This document shows, in pieces, positions 1 through 12,353 of a stretch of DNA of 64,000 bases; the stretch's first letter is position 1, and each line of letters begins with the position of its first letter. Below the pieces are notes generated by a model that ran no database searches, was not told where the DNA came from, and saw only the letters and a program-made list of their open reading frames with translations. The stretch spans positions 61,795 through 125,794 of the forward strand of contig VFIW01000120.1 in NCBI GenBank assembly GCA_006386115.1. Direction: 5' to 3'. Source of the DNA: Globisporangium splendens. Taxonomy: Eukaryota; Oomycota; Peronosporomycetes; Pythiales; Pythiaceae. The position numbers and the translations under genes are program-made.

Positions 1-2786
1 GGTTTTTCACACTCGAAGGCACCAATCTGTCATGTAAGCAGCGCTTTGGTGGTCCTGATTGCGCTTGCTGTAGCTTTGGGCTCTTGTTCTAATCGCATTT
101 TCGTGCTATTCCTTGTTCAAATTCCAGACTACGAGAGCAAGGTTGATGCGCGCAACCGAAGCCACCTAAAGGGCCGTGTCCAGGTCGCGTCGGTGAAGCT
201 GGAAAAGACCTCGAAGAGCGGTCATGGCTTTGACTTTTCGTTTGAGACGAGCGAAGGAAAAGTGTTTCACTGTTCGGTGCCAACCAAATTGGATCAGCTC
301 ACGTGGGTCTACTTTCTAGAGGCTGGTGTGGACTGCAGCAACATGCGCAAGAACAGCAAGCCGATCTACAACACGTACCGTCATGGCACGCTGCCAGATA
401 TGAAAACCGAAAAGGCGTACGACATCTACCGCCGTCTCATGGGTGGCGAAATGGAACTCGTGAACGAGTTGATGTCGTATTTCAACAAAGGTATGTTATA
501 TTTCGTCTATTCGGTTGAATATTTGGCACGTGAGACTCACTCTAGATGTGCTGGTGCTTGCAGATTTGGTGTTTACGTCGTCGTACCCAAAGAGTACGCC
601 GTTTAGTGGCGATTACTTTGGACGAGAAGGGTTCTTGCACTTTCTCGGCGCGTTTTACAACAATGTGGAAGTCGTGGAGTTTACGGTGAACGACATCGTG
701 CGAGACAGCGACGGCAAGAGCTACACGATCAAGGGCCATGAAAAACTGAAGAGCAAGCATTCTGGCACCGTGATTTTCCAGCCGTGGACCCACAAGATCC
801 GATTTGGACCCTATGGCCGGATTTTGCGTCTGCGAGCGGACGTGGACATCAAGATGGCAAACGGCAACTGGAAGCAGTTTGGCGTGAAGAACCCGTACTC
901 GGAGATCTCGGATGCAGCTTTCCGATCGACGCGTTCGCTCAGTATCTCGATGAAGGATTTCACAGTATACAACGTCATTGGTAAAGGCGGTTTCGGAACG
1001 GTAAGTGACTGAGTTTGTGGAAGTTCGTTCACAATGTGGTTGCTAACATGGCGATTTTTCATCGGTTTAGGTTGTCAATGCTGTCAAGAAGAGCGATGGA
1101 CAGATTTATGCGCTAAAGATCTTGGAAAAAGGCAAGATGACCAAGTACGACATCGAAAGCTCGTTCACGGAGATGCGAGTTGCCCAAAACATCCACCACC
1201 CGTTCATTGCTGGTCTCCGAATCGCGTTTCAAAGTCGAACAAAGCTGTTCCTTGGGATGAACTATTACGGTGGTGGTGATCTTTTCCACCACATGAGCAA
1301 GGGGGCGAGTTGCAGAATTCCAGCCGATCGTGCGCACTTTTACACTGCGGAGTTGGTGCTTGGTATTCACCACTTGCACCAGCACGATATCCTGTACAGG
1401 TATGCCTCGTTCGAATTTGTTTTACGAAATCAATGCGTCAGTGCTAATTTGCTTTGTGCTGGTCATTTGGCAGAGATATCAAACCTGAGAATGTGATGAT
1501 TGATGCCGAGGGACACATTGCGCTCGTTGACTTTGGGTTGGCGAAATTGCACGTCTCGAATTACAACGGCGCAAAGACCATGGCTGGCTCGCCTCAGTAC
1601 ACAGCTCCAGAACTTCTTCTTCCAAAGGCTAAACGATCATATGGAAAGGCTGCGGATTGGTGGAGTCTGGGCATCCTCCTCTACGAAATGAGCGTGGGCA
1701 AATCGCCTTTCTACGACAACAACATTGAAAAGATGTACAGCAAAATTCAGAACGACCCGCTGACTTTCCCAGAGAAGCCAGACTTGCCTGATGATTTGAA
1801 GGACATTCTGCGAGGGGTAAGTGCATCCACCTGATTTACAGACATGCAGTTGGCTCTCAAACTGACTGCTTTTTCTTATTTGATTTGCAGTTCCTTCAAA
1901 AAGACGCAACCAAACGATTGGGAAGCAACATCAGTGATATCTTGCACCACCCATACTTCAGTCAAATTGACTGGGATTTGCTTCTGCAAAAGAAAACGAC
2001 GCCACCTTGGAAGCCAACCTTGGTAAGTCATGCGTTTTGTATGCTAAAGTGATTTCCTCTGACACTTTCTGTTTGCTGTTTTGTTTTGTTTGTTTTCTAC
2101 AGCAATCACCGTTAGATGTGGAGTATGTTGATGCTGAGTTCACAGAACTCGATGTCAACCGCGAGGTGCAGTCGCCAACAGACAAATCAGCGTCGCGATC
2201 GAAGGGTATCTTTTCGCTGGTGTCGAGCCGCACTGGCCGTAAAACCACCCCTCCAGTGCAAGACCCAACCTTCAAGGACTTCACGTACTTTTGTGAAGAT
2301 CCTGATGCGCTCGTCGAAGTTAATGATTTAGTCTCGGAGCTGCGCCCACCGCCACCACCACCATGTGATCTCGATAGCGATGAGCGCGACTCGGAGGAAA
2401 GCAACAAATCCGAGGAAGGTAACAAGGAGGACCCTTCTGGGACTCCCCTTTCCTCGTTTGTCGACCACGGGTTTGTTCACAAAAAGTCTTCACTCGCGGA
2501 AGACGAATTTCGGGCGGAGATGAAGAAATTAGAATCATCGATGGCAGAACAGTTTGAACGTGTGGAAGTTACCATTTCCCGTGGGAGACCTGCTCACCTG
2601 CAAGGCGCGAGTGCGAGCGCTGACCAATCTCCAGCCACGAGCCATCACGAAGAACATGCGGAAGTGCCTGTATCCACTCCGACGGCATCCAATATCAGTG
2701 TGACTCCGTCGGAACACAAGCGGAGTCAAAATTCTCGCCAGGGTTCTTCTGGAAGCTCGACGGACGGTCCATTGATGATGGATTAG
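1..2786 (+). CDS. AGC-family protein kinase with N-terminal PH and NTF2/SnoaL-like domains (5' partial)
   Basis: Serine/threonine kinase, cut off by the window start. Exons 1-33, 128-490, 564-1000, 1071-1399, 1474-1816, 1891-2022 and 2103-2786 join in frame to about 773 residues. The start is the end of a PH domain ([15 protein letters not shown], then TWVYFLEAG). Residues ~105-250 have the pattern of a SnoaL/NTF2-like fold ([34 protein letters not shown]). The kinase domain follows: GKGGFGT glycine loop, ALKILEK lysine, YRDIKPENV catalytic loop, DFGLAK, and a T-loop ending [15 protein letters not shown] near residue 602 is a good AGC hydrophobic motif. The Ser/Thr/Glu-rich tail is probably disordered. 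PH plus AGC kinase recalls Akt/PDK1-type phosphoinositide signalling, but the NTF2-like insert sets it apart. Convergent with the TPR gene. Confidence 0.85.
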
Positions 2787-3131
2787 ATCGCGAAGGGAGG
2801 AGAAAACATAAGTAGTTGTAGTCAAAATATCGAGAAACCGGAGACGAAATGCCGTGGAGGACTGGTAGGTGGGTTGAGTTAGAATTGAAATAGCAATATT
2901 CGAGCAGCGAGAAAAAACAAGATATCATGCGTTTGGAGTTCCGAAGTAGAGCGTCATAAAGAAATTACAGAAAGCATCAGTCAGCTTAGAATCCCCCACT
3001 TGCTGCAGAGATTACGATCGTAAAACAAATACTTCATGAAATTGGCAGGGAAGTCAGCAGTGTTTGTGTTCGATTATTCAATTGCAAAGCTCACTTACAG
3101 CCACAGTCCACTTCAGTAAGCGCAGTTGAGC

Positions 3132-4852
3132 TCACTCCCCGAACAAGTCGTCGACATCTGTAAGCACATTTTCATCGTCGGTCGAGACTGCATCAATCGG
3201 GCTGGTTGCAACCCGATAGATAAACGACAGACCACCGGTTGTGTACAACCGCAAAATCGTCCACGCCGCAGCCATCAGGAAAATTGTAACAAAGTACGAT
3301 TTTTTCTCCGGAGCATCTGTGGTTTTGTTCAGTTCGTCCAGCAAGACTTGGCGCGCTGTCTCCATAAACTGGTCTCGGTCTGTGATTTTGTGGTAGTCGA
3401 TTCCTTCTCGTGACAGCATTTGCGCTATCTCGGCGTTAGTCATCGAGCTGAGAATTGACTCAATCGACTCGACAGACGGATCAGTATTCTCAGGCGGCAC
3501 ACTGGCACCAGACGCGCTCGATTTATTTCGCTCCTGCTCTTGGAGATCATGAAGCATTCGCTGAACATTCAGATCTGTTAGACCAATGCTATAACAGAGC
3601 AAGGCACAGATGTGAACAATTAGAGTCTAGCTAGTCGAGCTATAGCTACACAACCGAGACCGATCGTACCCATTCTTTTTTGCATCTTCGATCATCTCTT
3701 CGGTTGGATTGAAGAAATCCACTTGCTTCAGACGACGATTCCGAGACACTTTAGCCTGTTCGATCTTGCCTCGAATTTCTTTTGCGTACTCCACTTGTCC
3801 TTTACTTTCGCACATACGAGCCAGCGCTTCAGCTTCGTCCACCTATTGTCGATAGAATTGTCAGCAATCAGCAAGATTGGGCTTACGAGAAAAGGGAAGC
3901 ATACCTCTATTTTGAACTTTCGTTCTCGCGATAGTTCATCTTCAGGCTCTTCGGTCGTAGCCGTCACCTCATCTCTCTTGTAAAGCTCGCCACGGTCGGA
4001 CATGCCGCTGAACGTTTCTTTGTCCAACTTTTTTTGCTTGACACGTTGTTCTTTCAGCTCGCGAAGGAGTTTTCTCACTTCTTTGCTACTGGGATCAACT
4101 GCAAACGCTTTCTCCAGGTCTGAAATCGCTTGATCAAACTCCAGTGCGCCGGATGATGCGGGAGTTATGAGTGCTTGGGTGCGTCTAGAGAGGATTGTAA
4201 AAGGATACTATTTGTCGCGCACCAACAATTTGCAGGTCGTGATTACAGTCGTACCTGTAGTATGCTTTGACGTTTGCCGGATCGATTGCCAAAGTGCCGT
4301 CACAAGCCTTAATACACACGGGATAATCCTTCAGCTTAAACTTCGCAACTGAATGAGTAAGGAAGAGCACAACAAACTGAATAGTAAACAAGCGGACAAT
4401 CGTCAAATGTCGAATTTGATGAACTCACCTGCAAGATTCAAATAGCAAGACACTTTGAGAGCGTCAAGGCGCTTTTGATCTTCTTCGACGTCGCACTTGT
4501 GATCATACAGACAAAGATCCTTGTCTTCGATTCCTTTCTTTTTCCACCCCGGATCCTTGTTTTCGATATATTTGAAGACAGCAAGCGCTTTCTCATACTC
4601 CGCCACTGCTTCATCAAAGTCGTTGTTGCTATAGTGCTCGTTGCCTTTGGTCTTCATGGATTCAGCTGCTTTAATGCGTTCTGGAAATGGAAGTCCACGA
4701 ACTGAGCAGACAGACTCCTGCATGAACATCGAATGCTGGAAGTACTGCGGCCACGAATCAAACTGAGTCCGCAGTTGAGCCTGCTGTGCACCTTTCAACT
4801 TGACGGCTTTGTTCATCAAGTCGGCGAACGGATTCTCCGCTGACATGTTCAT
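3132..4852 (-). CDS. TPR-repeat protein with C-terminal membrane anchor (co-chaperone-like)
   Basis: Exons 4852-4429, 4348-4255, 4184-3905, 3842-3670 and 3588-3132 give 475 residues. ATG at 4852 is the first Met of the frame. TPR helices start at AAESMKTKGNEHYSNNDFDE and continue through YLNLAVAKFKLKDYPVCIKA and FDQAISDLEKAFAVDPSSKE, which is the three-TPR layout of Hsp90/Hsp70-binding co-chaperones and immunophilins. A charged linker follows. A single hydrophobic segment (FVTIFLMAAAWTILRLY) sits ~45 residues from the C-terminus, consistent with anchoring in an ER or mitochondrial membrane with the TPRs in the cytosol. I see no FKBP or cyclophilin domain, so a peptidyl-prolyl isomerase name would not be justified. 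Function by family only; partner unknown. Confidence 0.75.
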
Positions 4853-5429
4853 TTTTCACTTGAGAGTTTGCGCCACAGGCGATATCCCAGTGTGAGTCCT
4901 TGCTGCAAGCAAATGCCGAAATGGACTGAGAGCTGCGTCAGCAAGCAGGCGCGGAGGCAGCGGTTTCAAGCGATGGCAACTTTTCGGCACACATTCCAGA
5001 ATGCAGCGCAATTACAAATTTCAGAAACGGCATGCATTACACCATCCTCCCGATCAGAAAATTTGCACAAATCTTACATATCTGGACGCACATTGGACGG
5101 TGCGAAACAATCGCAAATTGAGTTTGCGTCTCCGAGCTTTGCGAGTGCAAGAGTGAACCGGGCTTTGGCACATTGGCAGTATCTAAATCTGCGTCGATTT
5201 CTGTGGCGATACAGTCAGCTTTGGCACCGAAGCATCGTCAGTTGAGATATTGGCCACTTCATCATCGGCATGTGAAGCGCACCGTCCATCTATCGTCATT
5301 GTTGCATTTACGAAAGTATGTTGATACGCTCGCGCGCGCGTTGACGGTTCGCTTGGCGCAAATAATGTTGTAATCCGCCCGACGCAGACTTTCGAAGCAG
5401 ATCGCAATGGATGCTTTCGAGCTGGTTGT
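4853..5429. other. Intergenic stretch without a recognisable gene
   Basis: It lies between the TPR start and the GH3 remnant. Short open frames exist on both strands but none has a convincing start, domain or composition. It may contain further decayed GH3 sequence that I cannot recognise. Confidence 0.4.
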
Positions 5430-6130
5430 TCGTTCGAGTCATTGATGAGATCTGACAGCTCAGCAAGCACACTGAGCTTGGTCCCTTACAATGCTAGCTT
5501 TATCGACTCGGAAGACAGCTGTGCAAAAGTATCCGGGTCTTCCTCAGCGAGGGAAAGATTCTGCAAGGCGCATTCTAATGGCGACAGCGAAGCTCAGTCT
5601 CTATCATAATCCAGTTCCAGGAGCTGAGCACGTGGAGAAAACTGGACAAGCTGAAGATAAGCGTGTCGCTTTGCAGCTTGCTCGCGAATCCATCGTCTTG
5701 CTCAAGAATCGCGACAATATTCTCCCTTTGCTCACAAACAGCACTCGCTGCGAGAGGAGTGCATGCGAAATGGAGTGGGACTTTGGAAGCGGACTGAGCT
5801 ACACAAGCTTCGAATACAGCAACCTGTGGCTCAGCAAGACCAGCATGAGCGACGCTGAAGATGAGCACTAGGTTGTCATTGTCACGAACACTGGTCAACG
5901 TGCGGGGAAAGAGACCATTACGCTCTTTCTAACGCAGTTGTACCGTACGATCTCCGTTCCTGAAGTCAAGCAGCTGGAAAAGTCTTCAAAGATCCTGCTC
6001 CAGCCAGGAGAATCCAGACAAGTATCGTTCACACTCAGGCGCGAAGACTGGGACTTCTTCGATCCTCAAATTGGCCACGGTTTCAATCGCGTCGTGGAAG
6101 ACGGCGAGTACGATTTTGCTATCAAAATCC
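5430..6130 (+). pseudogene. Decayed GH3 beta-glucosidase fragment
   Basis: Pieces of a glycoside hydrolase family 3 enzyme lie in order on the plus strand. A SLVPYNASFID piece resembles the SMVP...SFID segment of GH3. SARRILMATAKLSLYHNP and VALQLARESIVLLKN match the helix and loop at the end of the first catalytic domain. FGSGLSYTSFEYSNL is the start of the C-terminal part, then a fibronectin-III-like tail (VVIVTNTGQRAGKETITLF, LLQPGESRQVSFTL). The stretch between ILPLLTNST and FGSGLSYT, normally a couple of hundred residues, is missing. The first two pieces are in different frames, and an in-frame TAG near 5869-5871 separates the last two. No signal peptide or start remains. Clearly non-functional; the parent was probably a secreted plant-glycan hydrolase. 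Confidence 0.75.
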
Positions 6131-7146
6131 AACACGGACTGCGATGTTTACGGCGCTGATGCCGTCCAAGCGTATCCGTTGTGCGCAAAGTTCATGGTTG
6201 CTTCGACGACGCCGCAATACGCATCAGGATGGATACTGCAGGATTATGAGTACACCGACGTATCAACGAGCGCGTAATACTTCAGCACATGGATACTGGA
6301 TGCGCAGCGGATGGTGCCGAGAGAGCGAGAGCGAGAAGCGAGTCGAGATAGAGAGGATGACAACCATCACGCAGTAGCATGCAGCGATAGTCACTGACTC
6401 GGCTCTAGAAGTATTAGGAACAACAATGCATCTACTTGGCTCGCCTTCGTGGCTTTGTGGACACAAACTGACGCATGGCTACGATCAGGCGGAGCTGTCT
6501 GTCAATCATGCGATCAATCGGTCCCTCTTGTTCAAGCAAAGTCTCAGACAGAAGCTGCAGTCTTCACTGATACTGGCAAAACTCACGTACGTTTATTCCC
6601 TGTACAAATCGGTAGTCGAAAACAAGAGAGAGAGAGAGAGAGCTGCAACACAGCTTCAAAATGCAGAATGCCTTCATATTTGGATGTCAAGCATTTATCT
6701 GATAATGTTAAAACCTTCCATAATTGATGCACATCACGTGTTTCCCAGTGTCAGTCAATTGCGTCGTCCAGTTGGGTTCACACACGAGAAAGGCCACTCG
6801 CCACCACATGTCTCGTACCGCGTCGGACCGAATTCCAGTCAGAACGGTCCTTCAAGTCACACTCGGGAGACCTTCGCGCGACCTCGCGCTTGTTTACCCA
6901 GAGAAAAGTAGCAGCCTCGACACAAAAAGCTCGAACACAGCCACTGTGCATGATTGCTTTCTTCTGGGGAACTGCGGGGGATTGCGCCAAAGATCACTTC
7001 CGCTTTCGCTGCCTCGACGACGCGCTCGTTATCTCGTGCTTCCCACCGCATTCGGAAGGTCGCAGCCGCTTCCTCCTGCCCCCCTCCACAATTGGCGCAT
7101 TCCGACACCAGCAGACCGAGTTAAATAAGAAGATACGAGGGCGTAA
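6131..7146. other. Intergenic region, about 1 kb, with a short GA microsatellite
   Basis: I see no gene here. A (GA)n run lies at about 6624-6642. The right end must hold the promoter of the DDHD lipase, but I could not place an initiator with confidence. Confidence 0.4.
6624..6642. repeat. (GA)n microsatellite
   Basis: Perfect GA dinucleotide run in an intergenic region. Confidence 0.9.
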
Positions 7147-10100
7147 ATGACGACGTCCACGATGTCGGAGGAGGACTCGTCGCTCTGCTTTCTGGTGCCC
7201 GAGGACGTGCCCCAGCGCGCATTCTTCGCCAAGGACTACATCACGCTCTACAAGAGGCAGGTGAACGAGCTCATCAAGCGCATGGAGCATCTGGTCGAAG
7301 AGGTCGAGAACTTTGAGACCGAGAGCGACTCGAGTCTCGAGTGGAACGGCGTGCAGCTCGCGACGCTCACGAGAGACACCGTGTGGCAGAACCTCTGCGC
7401 GCTCCAGGATTGCGATGTGGTCCTGAACGACACCGTCGATCACTTCAAGCAGAAGATCAGGGTGAGTGAGTACACATGTGTTGATCTGCATGGAGCAACC
7501 TGTCTGACGATGTGGAAATGTGCGCATTTGTTTTATGTTGTACAGGAAAGCATGGAGCTTGTAGCAAACAACCCCGCGCAGTTTAGCACCGAGCACACGG
7601 ACTCAACTCTCTCGGTGCGACAGAGCATGACAAACTCCGAGTACAGCAGCTCCGATAGCCGCGACGAGACCGACGACGACGAAGTGTCCGATACCTTCCG
7701 CGATGTGATCCCTGTCACGAAAAAGAAGGAAGCGCTTGCACTGAACGATGATGTCACTGCTCGCGTAAAGGTGCGTGCTCTAATATGCGTATTGTGGTCT
7801 TGCGGTATCTAACCATGCAAACGAATGCTATTACCTTTTGTTTGTTGGCGCAGAAAGCGTTTGGTGCGAACGAAGAGGAGTTTGAACGCTTTAAGACCCA
7901 TGCTTTCGAATTTGGCACTGGCAAAGAGACCGCGGAAGGGTTCTACGAGTATTTGCAGCAATACATTGTGCCCGAAGAGCTCGGTCCGATCGTGCTCGAT
8001 TTCGCACGACTGCTTCCACAAGCCGCGCTTCGCATTCCGTTGCTGAAAGTGCATTACGCGTTCTTGGAGAAGTACCACATGCAGCTCTCGAATGGTGAAG
8101 GTCGCCATAAGAGCTACAGCACCGTCAACCGCGCACCCGTTGGTGCGTACCCGCTTGGATCTTGCACTTTAGTGCATATTGAGATGTGCTAACGCTGACG
8201 TTTGCTTTGCTTCTATGCAGTCGACGATTATGACAGCGATGATGACAACATTGATGAGCTTCCTACCACGGTATGTTGTGCGGTAACGACGTTTATGCGT
8301 GTGTGCACTATGCTAATAGCGAATTTGCTGTTGCTGTAGCTACGACTGAGTCCGATCAACCACTTGGTCTTCATTATCCATGGTATCGGGCAGCACATCG
8401 ACTTCAAGGAGGGTGAGCTGAAGTCTTGGAACGGCGAGACTGGGCTCGATGGAGGCAACCACGCGTTCCGCGATCTGTACCGCACGATGCTTGAGACCAT
8501 GTTCCGAGACATTCCTGTCGCGTTGGAGATGCAGTCGATCGAGTGGCACGAGGATCTGCATGAGCCAACGGGCCTCGACAGCGTGTTTGATCTCATCTGC
8601 CCTGAGGGATCTACAGGGTAAGTTCACAAATGTGTTGTGGCTGAACTGTGTGAAGTACTAACGTGCGACTTTCCACACAGAATTCGCGAGTTCAACAAAG
8701 AGACGTTGATGGATGTACTATATTATTTATCTCCTCGATACGGACAGCTCGTCGTTGACGCCGTCACGCAGCAGCTGAACCAGAAGTACCATGTCTTCAT
8801 GGAAGAGCATCCAGGTAAGAAACACACATGAAGCAAGTGGAGCCGAATTACGACGACTATCGTGATCTGACCGCATTGATGTTCGTGAAACTCAGACTGG
8901 GATGGCAAGGTGTCCATCTTTGCCCATTCGCTCGGATCGGTGATTACCTACGACCTGTTGACACACAACGCCGGAGAACAGTCGCCTAACGGAGTTGTCT
9001 TTCCTGGAATCGAGTTTGAAGTGGAGAACTTCTTTGGTGCTGGGTACAATCACGAAAATACTTCTTTTCTGGGTATCATGCTGTCATGGGTGACTTATAT
9101 TGCGTGTGTTGCAACGCTGGAACAGATCCCCTGTACCGGTTTTCATCTTGTCCCGAGGCGATCTCAATATTCAAGACGGAAACTTCACTCCTGGCATCAA
9201 GATGCCCAACTGCAAACGCTATTTCAACATCTTCCACCCCATCGATCCCATCGCGTACCGTGTTGAGCCGCTAATTCAGCAAGAAATGCATGACAAGCCG
9301 CCAGTTCAGCTGATTCAGGTATGATTGGCACGCTGCTGGATTGGTTGTTTCGCAATCTTGTGTATGTAACAGCAGCTTGTTGTGTTTTCTAGGCGCATGC
9401 AGTTCGACATTTGAATTTCGGGAAGATCCAAGAAATGTGGGAGAGCATGACTGCACCAGTTCACGGCTTCCCGTATCGTCTTGACTACGTCATGAAGAGA
9501 CGAAAGCGCGAGCAAGGCATGATGGAAATTGCATTCGCGGCAGCGTCTCACTCGGCGTACTGGATGAGCGAGGATGTTGTGCTGTTCACCATTATGCAGA
9601 TCTGTCAACCTGTCGTCGAGAAGTTGCATCGATACATGATGGCTCGAAAGCCGCTGCCGATTTTGATGCGGAACATTGTCGAGTTGACGCCTCATACAAA
9701 GGTGTTGATGTCGGCGAACGCGTCGATCCGAGACCGTTGCACCGGATTCACACACGATCGAGTGGTTCTCATGGAGAAGGAGCGTCTCTTCATCTTGCCT
9801 CGGGTCCATGAAGTAGCTTGCCGTAGGAAATGGCGAATTCGACTGAATCAGTCGGCTAAGGCTACGTATGGGGATGATTCTTTCATGCTCAAGATTGTTT
9901 CGACGGAACAGTCGATCCCGCCACTCTCGGGATCTGTGTCTCCTGCTCGACCTCCTACCCCCGCTTCCGGATACACTATGACGTACCTGCTGAAGGCACC
10001 GACAACACGCGTTCGTGACGAATGGCTGAATCTCATCAACCAAACGATCGCGAGAAATTCGTATGGGCTTGCAGACGGTACGCCATACTCTAGCAGGTAT

Positions 10101-10996
10101 GTAACTGTACAGAGTCCTGCCATTTGCTCTTGTGCGCCGTTCAACGCTCACCCGTCTGACGTTCGTTTGGTGTGTTGCTTTGTCCAAACAGGGAGCAATT
10201 CGATATGGCGGAACTTCCGCACGGTTTGTGCATGGACTACTTTGGTGCTCAAAAAGCCGGCTATTTGCAAGAGAAGGCTCTAAAAGGTTGGTACGAAGGC
10301 TGGAACAACCGTTGGATTGTGCTGCAGGACGGATACATTTCCTGCTACGAAAGTTCTCCTCGACTCGAATTTTCGTCTCAATTCAAGATCAGGAAGGCAC
10401 GCATCTTTTGCTACGAGACTGGGTACCTGTTCCGCGTCGTCTCCCGCCGTGGCACGTCGATCGAAATGCGTGTGAAAGACCAGCATTCGTTCAATCTCTG
10501 GCTGGATGTGTTTGGTGAGGTTCCCAGTGCCGAGGTTACTCGCCACAAGGATTTAATTGAGAACAGTCCGTCGGCAGTGTTGATGATGTCAGAGAGCAGC
10601 GAAATCTCGGGAAGCGGTAAAGGGGAGTGGCTCCATACCAAAATTGAAGGGTACAAGCTTGCCCTGGACGAGAAAGACGTGCAATATGCTACTTTTATTA
10701 TCCAAGTCAAGTCGTCATCCTCTGGAAGCAGCTTTGTTCAGAGACGCTACTCCGAGTTCGCGAAGTTACATCGTGAGTTGCGAAAAGTGATCCCGCATGA
10801 GCAAGTGCCGAGTCTCCCAGGGACGCGAATGTGGAACAAGTTCGACCCCGTATATTTAAAAGAGAAGACTGTGGCGTTGCATGGCTACTTGACGGAGATC
10901 TGCAAGCGCTGCGCCAACACGAGAGCTCAACCGATCCTGCTCGAGTTCCTAGAGCTCGCGCCACAATCGGAGACGCCAAATGGAAACGGTGCATAG
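7147..10996 (+). CDS. DDHD-domain phospholipase (PA-PLA1-like) with PH and PX domains
   Basis: Ten exons (7147-7461, 7546-7770, 7854-8142, 8221-8270, 8340-8617, 8681-8814, 8896-9043, 9126-9318, 9393-10096, 10192-10996) give 1046 residues. The lipase half shows FIIHGIGQH (~304), the nucleophile motif FAHSLGS (~442, Ala where many members have Gly), HPIDPIAYR (~520), then RLDYV, SHSAYW and SEDVVLF (~577-605), which supply the residues that name the DDHD domain. A PH domain follows (~800-885, GWNNRWIVLQDGYISCYE), then a C-terminal PX domain (~925-1035, FVQRRYSEFAKLHREL and the LPG loop). By family it hydrolyses phosphatidic acid or related phospholipids on ER/Golgi/endosomal membranes; PH and PX would target phosphoinositide membranes. 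ATG context fits the first exon. Convergent with the DCN1-like gene. Confidence 0.9.
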
Positions 10997-11173
10997 ACTT
11001 CTTGCGCTCCGTCATAAGGGCGTACAACGTATCGAATGTTCCATTTAGTTTTTTTCTTTTACACGCAACACTGCATTCATGTCTAGTTAGTAAAATCCGA
11101 AAATGATGCGTTTTTCATTGTTGCATTTTCTTTCTTTGATTGAAAAAAGAGCATCGAACGGGATCAAATCGAG

Positions 11174-12353
11174 TCACAGTTTCTCGGTTTCTATCCACGT
11201 CATGTAGTCATCGATGAGCACTGGCCACGCCTCGTTTTCGTCGTAGTTGTCGTAGGATTCGTGCACTTTGTTGAAGAAATCGAGCAGCAGATCCCATGTG
11301 TCGCGAGTCACGCCCTTGCACGGCTTCTTCTTATCCAGGAACGCCAGCCACTGCGACGTGAGCTTCTCAAAACGGGTGGACAGCAGCAACTCCCACATGG
11401 GCACCGCGATGTCGATCCCCAGACTCTTTTGACCAGGTTCCTTGGAGAACCCAAAGCAGAACGAGTAGAACTTCTTGAACTTGGCGTCGCTCGAGATCTC
11501 CTCGCGGAGCGACGCGATCTTGTCCTTCATCTTGCCGATCGAGTCGACGCCCATAGCCTCCATGCCCTTCTTCCACTCTTTCCGTGTGAACTCGCACATG
11601 TACGCAGCATCCATTTTCCATCCGATGACGAGCACGACGATGTCCTGCGGGTCCACGTCAATGTCCTCGCAGAACTTCAAGATGCCTTCCTCAGGGATCG
11701 TATCGACGTCCTCATCTTCGTCTGCATTCAGTAGCGAAATAAACAAATGGATACCTATTGTAAGCATGGATCCCTGCTGGTGGCAGGAACCAACAACGCG
11801 AGCATACGCACCAACATAAGTGTCGAACCACGCGTTGATCGCTTCCTGTGACACAGGCACCGGAGATTCGCTACAAACAACAGCCATTGTCAGAAACGCC
11901 AATAGTCAGATACACGCCGACGACAGGTCCATGAGCGAGAAAAGAAGACGAACAAGAGATGAACGTACGCCGCGCTGTTGCTTTCGCCACCGTTGGCGTA
12001 GAACTCATCCACGGCACGCATTAAGTCCCAACTGAACATTTCGAGGTATGACTTGGCTGTTGATTCCCTGTGCGTATGACCACAAGTCATCATTTGTGTC
12101 AACAAAAGAGAAGGACACCGCAAACTCATCGTAAACTCGCCACATACCGCGCATTCGTGGTGTTCTGGAAAGCCTGCACCTTTTGCTTCTTGTCACTGGA
12201 GAGCTTGCTCGACTATTCACAAAACAAAACAACGCACACATACACAGACGCACGCGCACGCATGCGCACATATACGCCCGTGAGCTCATACGCCCAGATT
12301 CACACACACAGAAGCACCGACAGCATCTCACGAGCGCTGTTCTCACGCACCAT
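11174..12353 (-). CDS. DCN1-like protein (cullin neddylation E3 co-factor)
   Basis: Exons 12353-12351 (ATG only), 12212-12148, 12067-11969, 11870-11812 and 11721-11174 give 257 residues. The N-terminus (SSDKKQKVQAFQNTTNA, SWDLMRAVDEFYANGG) is a UBA domain. The rest is a complete PONY/DCUN1 domain: EEGILKFCEDIDVDP, CEFTRKEWKKGMEAMG, and a C-terminal DTWDLLLDF...WPVLIDDYM segment that in the family binds the cullin WHB domain and the acetylated N-terminus of the Nedd8 E2. The predicted role is promoting Nedd8 transfer to cullins. The first exon is inferred: an ATG followed at once by a GTGCGT donor, with the next exon opening TCG AGC AAG directly after an AATAG acceptor. Intron 1 holds a CA-rich tract (about 12230-12320). 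Confidence 0.88.

Noticed and set aside
11261..11734. 157-codon plus-strand frame
   Set aside because: Antisense of the last exon of the DCN1-like gene, which has a complete PONY domain.
12230..12320. CA/GC-alternating tract as a possible Z-DNA regulatory element
   Set aside because: It lies inside the predicted first intron of the DCN1-like gene and is irregular; nothing supports a function.
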